Source: CAVIQK01 sp964613035 (lineage in GTDB: Bacteria; Bacillota; Clostridia; Christensenellales; DTU072). Taken from it: a stretch of DNA of 64,000 bases. Positions 8,473 through 17,468 of the stretch are shown here, piece by piece (within the stretch, counting starts at the first letter, position 1; the number at the start of each line of letters is the position of its first letter). The stretch is taken from contig CAZTFQ010000003.1 in the NCBI GenBank assembly GCA_964613035.1, positions 62,001 through 126,000 of the forward strand. Reading direction: 5' to 3'. The notes under the pieces are model-generated. The model did not search any database and was not told the DNA's origin. It worked only from the letters and a program-made list of their open reading frames with translations. Position numbers and translations under genes: made by a program.

Positions 8473-8488
8473 ACGGAAAAAAATTCAA
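8460..8488 (-). promoter_or_regulatory. Probable promoter of the PHP gene nested in a terminator
   Basis: TTGAAT (8483-8488) and TACAAT (8460-8465) are 17 bases apart, and the -10 box lies in the terminator hairpin. Transcripts starting here would begin inside the hairpin and so lack its 5' arm. Confidence 0.55.
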
Positions 8489-8512
8489 GGAATATCGAAG
8501 GGGTGGAATAAA

Positions 8513-8986
8513 TTATTTTTTATTTTCTCTGTCGAGGTAATTTTTCCTCTCCCGGGCTATACGAGAGTTCTCTATAGAAGTATTAGTGATATTACCGGGT
8601 TTCAAAGCCTCCACTAGAGCCAAGAAGCAACCTACGCAGAATACTGTCTGTAGAATTATCGCCGTTATGCCCGCGGAGCCGAGTTTTTTCAGGTCATAGA
8701 TAAGAGTAAGGGCGTACAAAACGACTCCTACTGCTATGACTGCTACGCATATCGGGGTACTTACGTCGGAATCTAGCACGATGAGGGCTATTCCCGCGGC
8801 GATACAGGCTATGGCGATAAGAACCAGAACGCCGCCCCAGATGAGGTTGACGCCGTATTTTATACGAAAATGGCGATTGATTACGGCGAAAACTACGCCG
8901 AATATCACTGCTACTCCGAGCGCCAAGACGAGCCAATGCCACCACTCCGAGCCGAACGAGTCGGAAGCCAACAGCAAATAATTCAT
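8513..8986 (-). CDS. Small membrane protein of unknown function
   Basis: A 157-residue protein with four predicted membrane helices (about residues 15-37, 45-70, 75-95 and 103-125) and a charged C-terminal tail (RERKNYLDRENKK). No domain was recognised. A taaggag ribosome site and a consensus promoter (9026-9055) support it as a real, separately transcribed gene, and it ends in an intrinsic terminator. Confidence 0.7.
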   Translation of the reverse strand: MNYLLLASDSFGSEWWHWLVLALGVAVIFGVVFAVINRHFRIKYGVNLIWGGVLVLIAIACIAAGIALIVLDSDVSTPICVAVIAVGVVLYALTLIYDLKKLGSAGITAIILQTVFCVGCFLALVEALKPGNITNTSIENSRIARERKNYLDRENKK

Positions 8987-9025
8987 TTCTTTACTCCTTA
9001 CGTCTGAAAGTCTTTTATTATCGTA

Positions 9026-9055
9026 ATTATATCATACGGAAAAACGCCTTGTCAA
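9026..9055 (-). promoter_or_regulatory. Promoter of the small membrane-protein gene
   Basis: TTGACA (9050-9055), 18-base spacer, TATAAT (9026-9031) on the minus strand. Confidence 0.8.
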
Positions 9056-9063
9056 TACGCACT

Positions 9064-10926
9064 TTAACGCGCTCTGGGAGGGGTATGACCGCCGAAACCG
9101 CCGTGTCCGCCGTGACCTCCGCCCGGAAAAGACGACATATCTACGCCTATCGAAGTTATGACGGACGATATCGTGAAGTCTGCGACCTCGGTATCGTCGA
9201 TTTTAATCGTGTAAGACGAATCCTTTTCAAAATCGGGGAGAGAAATTATCATAGACTGACAGCTCTTTTTCATAGTTACGGAAAAAAGAAGCGTTTCGTC
9301 GTCGTACAAAGAAAACGTAGAGCCCGCAGAGGTAGAATTGTTCTGCGCATAGGAGACGACGTACCGAGAGGAATTGGTCGCAGGGGTCTCGACCATGCCG
9401 AGAGTCGAGGTTACGAAAACGGTACCGCCGTCGATGAGTATACCCGTCTCGGAATCCATACCGGAGTCGCCGCCCGAGGTGGGACCGTGTACGATGACGG
9501 TGCCTCCGCTGATTTTTAGCGTTCCGTTACTGTCTAAGCCGTCGCCCGAAGCGTCTACGGTCAGATTACCGCCCGAAACGAGGATGTATTCTTCTACCGC
9601 TCTGTCGTCGGAGGCGGCGTTGATACCGTCGTCGGAAGAAGTTATATCGATAGTGCCGCCGCATATTTCCACGTATCCGCCTTCTATTCCCTCATACGAG
9701 GAAGCAACGGTGATATTGCCGTCGACGATTTTTGTGAGATAATCGGAAGTCAAAGCATCGTCCAAAGTGTTAAGAAGGAAAGTACCGCCTGCGACGGTGA
9801 GATTACCCGAATTAACGTGCAAGGCGTCATCGGTGGACGTGATATTAAAGGTGCCGCTCTTGATATATAGATAATAATTGCCGTCGGTGACGTCGACTTC
9901 CGCACCGTCGGCGTCGGTGTAGGATATTTCTCCTACTTTTATACCTTTACAGCTCTGAGTGAGGGCGTACCTGGTTTCTCTGCCGTTATAATCCTTAGCC
10001 ACTCTCCGATAGGAAGAACCGTTCTTAATAAACTTAAAGTCGTCCGCATCGAGCTCGTACTCGGACATATTGGCAGAAGTCTTCTCAACGAAAGTACCTT
10101 CCGTGGCGATATTGTAAATGCCGCCGTCGACGTAGACGAAAGTGTCCGCCTGAATGCCGTCGCCGTCTACCTCGGCGGTATACGAGACGTCCTTAAAAGT
10201 GACGTAGCCCTCGTCGAGAGTAAACTCGGTCGTATCGTCGTCGCACTCCGCTCTGATGCCGTCTTTACCTGCGGAAGTTACGGTGATACAAGAGTCTGCC
10301 GCGATGACCGTACGCGCGGAGATACCGTATGAGGAAGCGTTGATTGTTAAAGTTTGGTCTACTATTTTTAAGGTTTTGGATACCTTAATACCCGATTTGG
10401 ATGCAGAAGAAACGCTTAGAGTGCCATTGCCGTTAAAGGTAAGGGAACCTTTTACGTGGACGGCATTGACGTCGTCGGCGGCAGACGAAACGATATTGGA
10501 CGTGCCTTCTACGGCGGTTATGATAAGGGTACTCTTTTTATTGGTATTGGTAATAGCGGCAGTCGTCTCGGAAGATATCGCGGCTCCGTCCAAAAAGAGG
10601 TGCGTGGTCTCGGAATTGCCGACCGTAATCGTTATGCCGTCCGGGTAAGTACCGCGCAAAATGTAATCGCCCGACTCGGTTATTTCCGATCCGTAAAAAA
10701 GCGCAGCGTTGTCTAGAGCTATATCCGACGACTCGGAAGAAAGGTCGACTTCTCCTGCCGTTATGACGGAGTTTTCTTCTTCCGAAGTATCTATGACAGA
10801 GGGTGCGGAAGCGGTACCGCCTCCGCCCAAGTAATCGCCGGGATTGCTAAACTGATTGTCGTCACATGCGGCGAAAAAAGTCGCACACAATATTAAACAT
10901 AAAAACAGGGATAAAAACTTTTTCAT
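9064..10926 (-). CDS. Carbohydrate-binding beta-helix lipoprotein, Cthe_2159/DUF4353 type
   Basis: Secreted lipoprotein of 620 aa. Signal peptide ends in the lipobox FFAAC (Cys about 21). The body is a run of short beta-helical turns rich in Gly, Asp, Ser and Thr, with recurring motifs such as ITSSDDGINAASD and VDASGDGLDSNG, which match the Cthe_2159 carbohydrate-binding family (a pectate-lyase-like fold reported to bind cellulose and acid-sugar polymers). The Asp-rich loops suggest calcium. The C-terminus is a glycine/histidine-rich tail (GGHGGHGGFGGH) that could bind metal. A GGGAG site precedes the ATG; a TATAAT at 10954-10959 is a possible -10. Confidence 0.8.
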   Translation of the reverse strand: MKKFLSLFLCLILCATFFAACDDNQFSNPGDYLGGGGTASAPSVIDTSEEENSVITAGEVDLSSESSDIALDNAALFYGSEITESGDYILRGTYPDGITITVGNSETTHLFLDGAAISSETTAAITNTNKKSTLIITAVEGTSNIVSSAADDVNAVHVKGSLTFNGNGTLSVSSASKSGIKVSKTLKIVDQTLTINASSYGISARTVIAADSCITVTSAGKDGIRAECDDDTTEFTLDEGYVTFKDVSYTAEVDGDGIQADTFVYVDGGIYNIATEGTFVEKTSANMSEYELDADDFKFIKNGSSYRRVAKDYNGRETRYALTQSCKGIKVGEISYTDADGAEVDVTDGNYYLYIKSGTFNITSTDDALHVNSGNLTVAGGTFLLNTLDDALTSDYLTKIVDGNITVASSYEGIEGGYVEICGGTIDITSSDDGINAASDDRAVEEYILVSGGNLTVDASGDGLDSNGTLKISGGTVIVHGPTSGGDSGMDSETGILIDGGTVFVTSTLGMVETPATNSSRYVVSYAQNNSTSAGSTFSLYDDETLLFSVTMKKSCQSMIISLPDFEKDSSYTIKIDDTEVADFTISSVITSIGVDMSSFPGGGHGGHGGFGGHTPPRAR

Positions 10927-11008
10927 AAAAACACTCCCGACCTGATAATAATCATTATAAGAGGTTTTCCTTAAATTAATCTAAAACCGTACAAATCACT
11001 CGATTACA

Positions 11009-11037
11009 TTGACCCGATAATGGGGTAAGCGTATAAT
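11009..11037 (+). promoter_or_regulatory. Promoter of mntP placed for leaderless transcription
   Basis: TTGACC (11009-11014), 17-base spacer, TATAAT (11032-11037). Six bases separate it from the mntP ATG at 11044, where transcription should start. Confidence 0.8.
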
Positions 11038-11043
11038 AAGAAT

Positions 11044-11613
11044 ATGAGCATATTCGAAATTGTTTTAGTAGCTATAGGGCTGGCGATGGACGCCTTCGCC
11101 GTGTCGATATGTAAAGGGTTGTCGGTAGACAAAGTCAAGCCTCGTCAATATCTGATTGTCGGAACGTGGTTCGGGTGCTTTCAGACCCTGATGCCGTCCA
11201 TAGGATATCTGCTGGGGACGAGCTTCGAGCAATACATAACCGAATACGATCACTGGGTCGCTTTCGGATTATTACTCATACTGGGGCTGAAGATGATCAA
11301 GGACTCGTTGTCGAAAAAAGAGGACGAAGAATCGTCGTCCTTCTCCAACGCCTCGATGCTTGTTACTGCAATAGCGACGAGTATAGACGCGCTGGCTGTA
11401 GGGATTACCTTCGCCGTTCTCGACGACGTCGACGTGCCTCTCGCAGTTACGCTCATAGGCGTAATTACCTTCTGTCTGTCGGCTATCGGCTTAAAAATAG
11501 GCAACGTATTCGGAGCCAAATTCAAGAAAAAAGCGGAGTTTGTAGGAGGACTGATACTGGTGCTGATCGGTGTAAAAATACTGTTGAGTCATTTGGGGGT
11601 CATCGATTTTTAA
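11044..11613 (+). CDS. mntP: Putative manganese efflux pump MntP
   Basis: Exports Mn2+ across the cytoplasmic membrane to prevent manganese toxicity. The protein has 189 aa and six helices, the usual MntP size. Family motifs are present: GLAMDAFAVSICKG in helix 1 and the related ATSIDALAVGITF in helix 4, the two Asp-bearing internal repeats. An acidic cytoplasmic loop (KKEDEESSS) joins the halves. The yybP-ykoY manganese riboswitch often found before this gene is absent, since the promoter abuts the start codon. It ends in a strong terminator. Confidence 0.93.
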   Translation: MSIFEIVLVAIGLAMDAFAVSICKGLSVDKVKPRQYLIVGTWFGCFQTLMPSIGYLLGTSFEQYITEYDHWVAFGLLLILGLKMIKDSLSKKEDEESSSFSNASMLVTAIATSIDALAVGITFAVLDDVDVPLAVTLIGVITFCLSAIGLKIGNVFGAKFKKKAEFVGGLILVLIGVKILLSHLGVIDF

Positions 11614-11637
11614 TACAAAACGCAATATCGAAGTAAC

Positions 11638-11663
11638 GAGGAGCAGCGCTCCTCTTTTTTTTT
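11638..11663 (+). terminator. Intrinsic terminator after mntP
   Basis: GAGGAGC (11638-11644) pairs with GCTCCTC (11648-11654), loop AGC, then nine T. It reaches the last codon of the convergent coiled-coil gene. Confidence 0.92.
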
Positions 11664-12039
11664 ATTCTTCGATACCTCCCAGCTGTCTTATCAGGGAGTC
11701 GAGTTCTTCTCGCGGCATACGGCTGTCGTCGGCGTCTATAGCCGAAGAAATTCCGCCGAGACGGGACAATTCCAAGTAATAATCTTCTTCTACCGCGTGA
11801 AAACGTCTCAGCTCGGGGAAGTCGTCGTCGAGGGCGACGAGCGCGGTCAAGAGGACTCTTTTGAAATCCTGAAGTCGCGAAAAAGTTTCCGCGGACACAG
11901 CGGTCGTCTCGGCGCGGGGTAATTGCAATTGCCTTTTAAGAGAAGCGTTTTCTTCAACGAGGGCATTGATGCGGTCGCGCTGCTCGGTCATCACGCGCAA
12001 GTTGTCCTCGAGGACTTTTTGGAGATTACTTTTTCGCAT
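11662..12039 (-). CDS. Coiled-coil protein of unknown function
   Basis: A 125-residue soluble protein. Residues 10-40 form a coiled coil (heptads around LRVMTEQRDRINALVEENASLKRQL), followed by a helical region with many acidic residues. No family was recognised. Its ATG at 12039 has no clear ribosome site; a TACAAT lies seven bases upstream (12047-12052) but without a convincing -35, so a leaderless start is possible and weakly supported. It lies downstream of the pncB terminator. Confidence 0.6.
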   Translation of the reverse strand: MRKSNLQKVLEDNLRVMTEQRDRINALVEENASLKRQLQLPRAETTAVSAETFSRLQDFKRVLLTALVALDDDFPELRRFHAVEEDYYLELSRLGGISSAIDADDSRMPREELDSLIRQLGGIEE

Positions 12040-12086
12040 ATCTTTAATTGTACCCTAAAAAGCGTCGAGAAAACTTATATATGTAT

Positions 12087-12110
12087 AAAAAAAATCGACC
12101 TTGCGGTCGA
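12087..12110 (-). terminator. Intrinsic terminator of the galK-lgt-pncB operon
   Basis: Minus-strand stem TCGACC / GGTCGA (12105-12110 with 12095-12100), loop GCAA, then eight T (12087-12094). Confidence 0.88.
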
Positions 12111-12120
12111 ATTTTGTAGA

Positions 12121-13548
12121 TTATCGATTGCCCTTTTTCGTAAGCAACTCGTGCTTGAGGTCATAAAGCTTCTGAGAAAGGTCGACTTTATAGACGTGAG
12201 GATTGGTGAGACGGAGATTTTCTTCAAAAATCTCGCTCTGGCACTTCTTTGCGTAGTCGCGAATTTCTTTTACCGAGGGGGAGAAATAAACCTGCTTGCC
12301 CTTCTCGTAGACCTGCACGTGAAGTTCTCTGGCGGTGAAGTCCTTAAGAGTCATCCTCTTCCATGTGTCTATGGGGTCGAAAATCTCTAAGGGGGCGGAC
12401 TCGTCGATTGTCTCGTCTTTGAGCGTAATGAGGTCGGCTTCCGCCATACCGTCCTTATTGTAGAGGCGATAGACGGACTTAAACCCGGGATTTGTCATCT
12501 TGATACGGGTGTCGGAAAGCTTGATTTTGGGGACCATAACTCCGTCTTCCATAAGCTCTGCCAGTTTATACACGCCGCCGAGCGCCGATACGGGGAGAGC
12601 CGTAACCAACTTGGTGCCGATGCCGTACAAATCGATTTTGGCTCCCTGCAAATTAAGAGAAGCGAGGATATGCTCGTCGATGTCTCCCGAGGCGCAAATA
12701 ACCGCGTCGGGATATCCCGCCTCGTCGAGCATTTTGCGGGCTTTTTTCGAGAGGTACGCGAGGTCTCCGGAATCCAAGCGGATGCCCATTGGTTCGTAAC
12801 CCTCCGCACGGAGCTCGTCGAAGACCTTGATGGCGTTGGGCACGCCGGAACCTAAGGTATCGTAAGTGTCGACGAGGAGGAGGCACTTAGTCGGGAAGAG
12901 CTTGGCGTAGGCTCTGAACGCGTCCAATTCCGTCGGGAAGGACATAACCCAGCTGTGAGCGTGAGTGCCCGATGCCGGCACGTCGAACATCTTAGCCGCG
13001 ATGACGTTACTGGTGGAGTCGCAACCGCCTATTATCGACGCCCTGCTGCCGTATATTGCCGCGTCGGGTCCTTGGGCTCTTCTTGCGCCGAATTCCATTA
13101 TGGAAGCGCCGTTGGCTTGACGGACGATTTTGGACGCCTTGGTCGCGATGAGCGTCTGGTGGTTGATCATATTGAGGATAGCCGTTTCGATGAACTGAGC
13201 TTCGAATATAGGGGCGCGGACCGTCATTATAGGCTCTCCGGCGAAGACGACCTCGCCTTCTCTTACCGAGTAGATATCGCCGCTGAATGAGAAATTCTTA
13301 AGAGCGATGAGAAAATCTTCTTCAAAGATATTCAAACCTCTGAGATACTCTATATCGTCGGGAGTGAAGCGGAGATTGTTGATATAATCGATGACCTGCT
13401 CGAGTCCTGCGAATATACACATATCGATGGCGTCGGACTTACGATAAAAGACGTCGAAAGTAGCCCATTGGTCCTGCTTGTTTTCTTTAAGATAACCGCT
13501 CATCATCGTGAGCTCGTATAGGTCTGTGAGTAACGTTAAATTACGCAT
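12121..13548 (-). CDS. pncB: Nicotinate phosphoribosyltransferase
   Basis: Converts nicotinate and PRPP to nicotinate mononucleotide with ATP, the first step of the Preiss-Handler NAD salvage route. The protein has 475 aa, the normal size of the long Bacillota form. Conserved segments are TDLYELTM at the N-terminus, EFGARRAQG near 165, the GTHAHSWVMSFP catalytic histidine segment near 205, and IRLDSGDLAYLSK near 265. The start directly follows the stop of lgt (TAAATG), so the two are translated in series. Confidence 0.95.
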   Translation of the reverse strand: MRNLTLLTDLYELTMMSGYLKENKQDQWATFDVFYRKSDAIDMCIFAGLEQVIDYINNLRFTPDDIEYLRGLNIFEEDFLIALKNFSFSGDIYSVREGEVVFAGEPIMTVRAPIFEAQFIETAILNMINHQTLIATKASKIVRQANGASIMEFGARRAQGPDAAIYGSRASIIGGCDSTSNVIAAKMFDVPASGTHAHSWVMSFPTELDAFRAYAKLFPTKCLLLVDTYDTLGSGVPNAIKVFDELRAEGYEPMGIRLDSGDLAYLSKKARKMLDEAGYPDAVICASGDIDEHILASLNLQGAKIDLYGIGTKLVTALPVSALGGVYKLAELMEDGVMVPKIKLSDTRIKMTNPGFKSVYRLYNKDGMAEADLITLKDETIDESAPLEIFDPIDTWKRMTLKDFTARELHVQVYEKGKQVYFSPSVKEIRDYAKKCQSEIFEENLRLTNPHVYKVDLSQKLYDLKHELLTKKGNR

Positions 13549-14532
13549 TTATTTATCTTCCTTATTATTATCGATTGGATTGTCCTTATTAGGGGCTGTT
13601 TCCGAGGAAAGTTCCGAAGCGTTGTCGGGGGCGATTTCCGAAGGGTTTTCTTTATCTTCCGTCGTCACGGGGACGAGGTGAATGGATCCTATCACTTCCG
13701 CGGGGACGCCACCCTTACCGTACCAGACGCGACGACCGCGTTTTTTCAAGACTATGGGAGCCGCGATCATATAAGCGAGGCTCGATACCGATATCAGCGC
13801 GCAGACCGTCTGAATGAGGATGACGACGGTGTTACCGACGATATTGGCGTTGCGGAAGAACTCGAGTATGAATCGAATGGTGGAGTATGAAAACAGATAA
13901 GCACACGTTCCCCAGCCTTTGACATTGATATGTCTGACGAGGAGCGCTATCGCGACGAAGCAGACTAGATTGGACATCGATTCATAGAAGAACACTGCCT
14001 GATAAAAGGCTCCTTTATTGGCGATGTAGACCGCATAAGGGAACCATTGAAGAGACGGGTCGGTGACGAGCTGACCGTATATCTCCTGATTGAAGAAGTT
14101 GCCCCATCTGCCGATGCCCTGAGCCAGGAGCATTACGTAGAGTATATGGTCGGTGCCCTTGATAAAGTCTACTTTTCTCCATTTTGTCCATAAAAACGCG
14201 CCCAAGACGCCGCCTACAACGCCGGTAAGAATCGTCAGACCGCCGTCCCAGATACGGAATATTTCCAAAAAGTCGTCCCAAGTATAGGGCGAGGGGAAGT
14301 ATTCGTCGGGGCGAGCGAAGACGTGACCGAAGCGTGCGCAAAGAATACCGAACGGGACCGCACAGAGGAAAATTTCCAGAGCGTCGTCAACCGTAAGTCC
14401 GATTTTTTTATTGACGAGAATCGCATATACGAGGGATAAAATCATCCCGAAGGTAATAATCAAGCCGTACCAGCTGACGGAGATACTGCCTATCTCGAAA
14501 GCGATACTCTCTACGGTACCTGTCCAATGCAT
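13549..14532 (-). CDS. lgt: Prolipoprotein diacylglyceryl transferase
   Basis: Transfers diacylglycerol from phosphatidylglycerol to the lipobox cysteine of prolipoproteins, acting in the cytoplasmic membrane. At least five lipoproteins in this window would be its substrates. Seven helices are expected over residues 1-265; the Lgt signature GRWGNFFNQEIYG is near residue 145. The protein has 327 aa; the last 45 residues are an acidic, low-complexity tail (ENPSEIAPDNASELSSE) not normal for Lgt. Its ATG overlaps the galK stop in TGATG. Confidence 0.95.
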   Translation of the reverse strand: MHWTGTVESIAFEIGSISVSWYGLIITFGMILSLVYAILVNKKIGLTVDDALEIFLCAVPFGILCARFGHVFARPDEYFPSPYTWDDFLEIFRIWDGGLTILTGVVGGVLGAFLWTKWRKVDFIKGTDHILYVMLLAQGIGRWGNFFNQEIYGQLVTDPSLQWFPYAVYIANKGAFYQAVFFYESMSNLVCFVAIALLVRHINVKGWGTCAYLFSYSTIRFILEFFRNANIVGNTVVILIQTVCALISVSSLAYMIAAPIVLKKRGRRVWYGKGGVPAEVIGSIHLVPVTTEDKENPSEIAPDNASELSSETAPNKDNPIDNNKEDK

Positions 14533-15782
14533 CAGAATTTAACCTCCGTGGCGCCTGCTTCTCTTATTCCTAAGACGAAGACGTTTTCTTTACCGAAAAT
14601 ATTACCCATATAAGAGACGTAATCGGAAGAGGCGTGCTTATCGACGATAGCCAATATCGTACCTGCGAAACCGCCGCCGTGGACTCTGACGGCTCTGGCG
14701 CCCGAGAAGCGCTTGGTGAGCGTCAAGGCGAGCGGGATGGGTTGTTCGGTCGTTCCCTCGGGGTAACAATTCTGGAGAAGTTTATAACTGGATTCTCCGG
14801 ACGCGTTGATTGTTTCGAGAGATTTTTTGACGTTACCCGATTTAAGGGCGTTGCTTAGTTTGACCACGCGAGCGTTTTCGTCATAAAAATGGATAGCTCT
14901 GAGGAGTGCCCTTTCGCTGACCTTGTTCCTTATCTCGGGGATAGCTTCGTAGAAGGCTTTTTCCGAGACTCTACGGAGATAGGGTTTACCGAAGAGCTTG
15001 GCGACCTGTTCCATTTCGCTACGGATGGCGGCGTAATTGGGGGTGAGGTTGCAATGGTCGCCGCCGCAGTTGACGATGACGATATCGACGTCGTCGACGG
15101 ACCAGCGAGTCTTTTTTACAACGGGAGCGGAGAGGCTCTTGAAGTCTATAAAGGACACGCCGCCGAGAGCGATAGCCGACTGATCGAGGAGTCCGGAGGG
15201 CTTACCGAAATAGACGTTTTCCGCGTACTGCGACACGGACGCTTTTTCCATAGCTTCCATTTTACCGTCGTTGTAGAGGACGTTGAGTATCTCGGTGACG
15301 AGTAATTCGAAAGATGCCGATGACGATACGCCGGCGCCTTTGAAGACGTTGCTACGGACGGTGGCGTCGAAGCCTCCCGCCTTATAGCCGCGATTGACAA
15401 GTCCCGCGACGACGCCTTGGACGAGGGCAAAAGTCGTACCGAATTTATCGGGGTCTATCTTCAGGTCGTCGATATCGACGACGACGGGGTCGTACCCCTC
15501 GGAATCGACGGTGATTATATTATCGTCTCTCGGGGTAACCGCGCCGAGGGTATCGATAGTAACTGCCGCACAGAGGACTTTGCCGTGATTATGGTCGGTG
15601 TGGTTGCCGCAGATTTCTATTCTTCCGGGGGAAGAGAACATTCTGATTTCTCCGGAATGAGTCGCGGCGTGAGCGCGATAGAGTTCTTCGAATCGGGCAG
15701 CGGTTTCTTGACCGCTCTTGTGATAAAGGAGTCTCGAGGACTCGTCGAATTTTTGAGAATCTCCGAATAAAGATATTGCCAT
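14532..15782 (-). CDS. galK: Galactokinase
   Basis: Phosphorylates galactose to galactose 1-phosphate in the Leloir pathway. GHMP kinase motifs are seen in order: the substrate motif GRIEICGNHTDHNHG near residue 50, the phosphate loop GAGVSSSASFE near 150, and the C-terminal VHGGGFAGTI near 375. An in-frame ATG at 15830 lies at the -10 box of the promoter, so the start is placed at the ATG at 15782 with an AGAGG site, giving 416 aa. It is divergent from galT and heads the galK-lgt-pncB operon. Confidence 0.92.
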   Translation of the reverse strand: MAISLFGDSQKFDESSRLLYHKSGQETAARFEELYRAHAATHSGEIRMFSSPGRIEICGNHTDHNHGKVLCAAVTIDTLGAVTPRDDNIITVDSEGYDPVVVDIDDLKIDPDKFGTTFALVQGVVAGLVNRGYKAGGFDATVRSNVFKGAGVSSSASFELLVTEILNVLYNDGKMEAMEKASVSQYAENVYFGKPSGLLDQSAIALGGVSFIDFKSLSAPVVKKTRWSVDDVDIVIVNCGGDHCNLTPNYAAIRSEMEQVAKLFGKPYLRRVSEKAFYEAIPEIRNKVSERALLRAIHFYDENARVVKLSNALKSGNVKKSLETINASGESSYKLLQNCYPEGTTEQPIPLALTLTKRFSGARAVRVHGGGFAGTILAIVDKHASSDYVSYMGNIFGKENVFVLGIREAGATEVKF

Positions 15783-15830
15783 ATAAACCTCTTCGTAGTA
15801 TAATATAACCGACGTATGTCGATTAAACAC

Positions 15831-15859
15831 ATTATAGCAAACGCGAAAAATTTTGTAAA
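15831..15859 (-). promoter_or_regulatory. Promoter of the galK-lgt-pncB operon
   Basis: TTTACA (15854-15859), 17-base spacer, TATAAT (15831-15836). It lies in the short divergent region shared with galT. Confidence 0.75.
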
Positions 15860-15886
15860 TACTATTGACCGATTAAGGAGACAAGA

Positions 15887-17389
15887 ATGTACGACGTAAA
15901 ACAAGGGATAGAAGATCTTATCTATTATGCGCAAGAAGAATTAGGCTTAGTGGAGCTGGATGCGGTCTATGCGAGAAACCAGCTGATGGCGCTGTTTTCC
16001 ACGGACGATATGGGCGAGCCCGCCACCGAAGTCAAGCCTATACAGGAGATACTTGACGGACTGACCGGATACGGTATCGAAAATGGGCTCGCTACCGAAG
16101 ACGAGCTGATACGCTTCGAGACGAAAATAATGGGATACGTTACGCCCTCTCCTTCTTTCGTCGCGGAGACGTTCAATCTGCTGTACGAAGAGTGTTCTCC
16201 GGAAGAAGCTACGAGATATCTCAACGACATATCGGTGGGGAGCAACTATATAAGGATGAAAGACGTATCCAAAAATCTCCGCTGGGAAGCCAAAGGCGAG
16301 CGCGGAGACGTGGTGGTGACCATCAACCTGTCCAAGCCCGAAAAATCCGCCGAACAAGTGGCGAGAGAGAGGCTCATCCCCAACCAAAAGTATCCTAAGT
16401 GTATGCTTTGTTTTGAAAACCTCGGTTATAACGGAAGTATCAAGCATCCCGCGAGACAGACTCTCCGTTTCGTCCCCGTGGATCTGGGCGGCGAAGAATG
16501 GTACATGCAGATGTCGCCCTACGTCTATTACGACAATCACGTGATATGTTTCAACAAATATCACTCTCCTATGGCGATAACGGACATGACTTTTAAGAGA
16601 CTGACGGACTTCGTGGCGGTATTTCCGCACTATTTCCTAGGTAGCAACGCAGACCTTCCGATCGTAGGCGGAAGCATTCTATCGCACGACCATTATCAAG
16701 GCGGCGGGAAGGTTTTGCCGATGTTTTCTCGTCCCGTGAGGACGTCTTTCGGCACGCACGACGGCGTCAAAGTCGGGATACTCGACTGGTACAATTCAGT
16801 AGTATATTTGGCGTCCAAGGATCAGGTCGCGCTTATCAACACGGCGTCTAAGGTTTTGTCGTCCTGGAGAGAATACACGGACGAAAGCGTGGGCATATAC
16901 GCGCACACCGACGCGCCGCACAACACCATCACTCCTATCGCTACGATGAACGAGCATAAGGAATACGAACTGTATCTTATTCTGCGCAACAATCGTACGG
17001 ACGAAGAGCATCCCGAAGGAATATATCATCCGTCGAGAGATATGCATCATATCAAAAAGGAAGGCATCGGACTCATCGAGGCTATGGGAATATTCATTCT
17101 GCCCGGTAGGCTCCAAAAAGAAATGCAGGGCGTAGTGGACATACTCTCGGGAAAAACTCCCTACGACGAAGAGACTCTCAACGACGTAAACAATCCTCTC
17201 AACAAGCATAAAGCAATGATAGACGAATTGAGAAAATCGTCCTACGCCACCGAAGAAGACGCCGAAAAGGCTAAAACCGAATACATCAACGAAACGTGCA
17301 GAAGAATCCTCGATACGACCGCCGTATTCAAGAACACCGAAAAAGGTCAGGAAGCATTCGCAAGATTTATCCACCGCGTAATCGGCTAA
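15887..17389 (+). CDS. galT: UTP-hexose-1-phosphate (galactose-1-phosphate) uridylyltransferase, type 2
   Basis: Exchanges UMP between UDP-glucose and galactose 1-phosphate, the step after galactokinase. The protein has 500 aa and belongs to the long GalT type 2 of Bacillota rather than the 350-residue Escherichia form. The catalytic-site region is seen in GGSILSHDHYQGG near residue 265, with the His-x-His pattern preserved as HDHYQGG. No galE or galM is in the window. A taaggag site precedes the ATG and a strong terminator follows. Confidence 0.93.
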   Translation: MYDVKQGIEDLIYYAQEELGLVELDAVYARNQLMALFSTDDMGEPATEVKPIQEILDGLTGYGIENGLATEDELIRFETKIMGYVTPSPSFVAETFNLLYEECSPEEATRYLNDISVGSNYIRMKDVSKNLRWEAKGERGDVVVTINLSKPEKSAEQVARERLIPNQKYPKCMLCFENLGYNGSIKHPARQTLRFVPVDLGGEEWYMQMSPYVYYDNHVICFNKYHSPMAITDMTFKRLTDFVAVFPHYFLGSNADLPIVGGSILSHDHYQGGGKVLPMFSRPVRTSFGTHDGVKVGILDWYNSVVYLASKDQVALINTASKVLSSWREYTDESVGIYAHTDAPHNTITPIATMNEHKEYELYLILRNNRTDEEHPEGIYHPSRDMHHIKKEGIGLIEAMGIFILPGRLQKEMQGVVDILSGKTPYDEETLNDVNNPLNKHKAMIDELRKSSYATEEDAEKAKTEYINETCRRILDTTAVFKNTEKGQEAFARFIHRVIG

Positions 17390-17415
17390 AACTTAAAACC
17401 AAAAGAACTCATACT

Positions 17416-17445
17416 AAAAATGACGTCTACACGGACGTCATTTTT
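17416..17445. terminator. Terminator after galT
   Basis: AAAAATGACGTC (17416-17427) pairs with GACGTCATTTTT (17434-17445), loop TACACG. The T- and A-rich flanks let it work on both strands. Confidence 0.9.
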
Positions 17446-17468
17446 GATTTGTTTTTTGTTTTGATTAT

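Noticed and set aside
10927..11043. yybP-ykoY manganese riboswitch before mntP
   Set aside because: The promoter ends six bases before the start codon, leaving no room for the aptamer.
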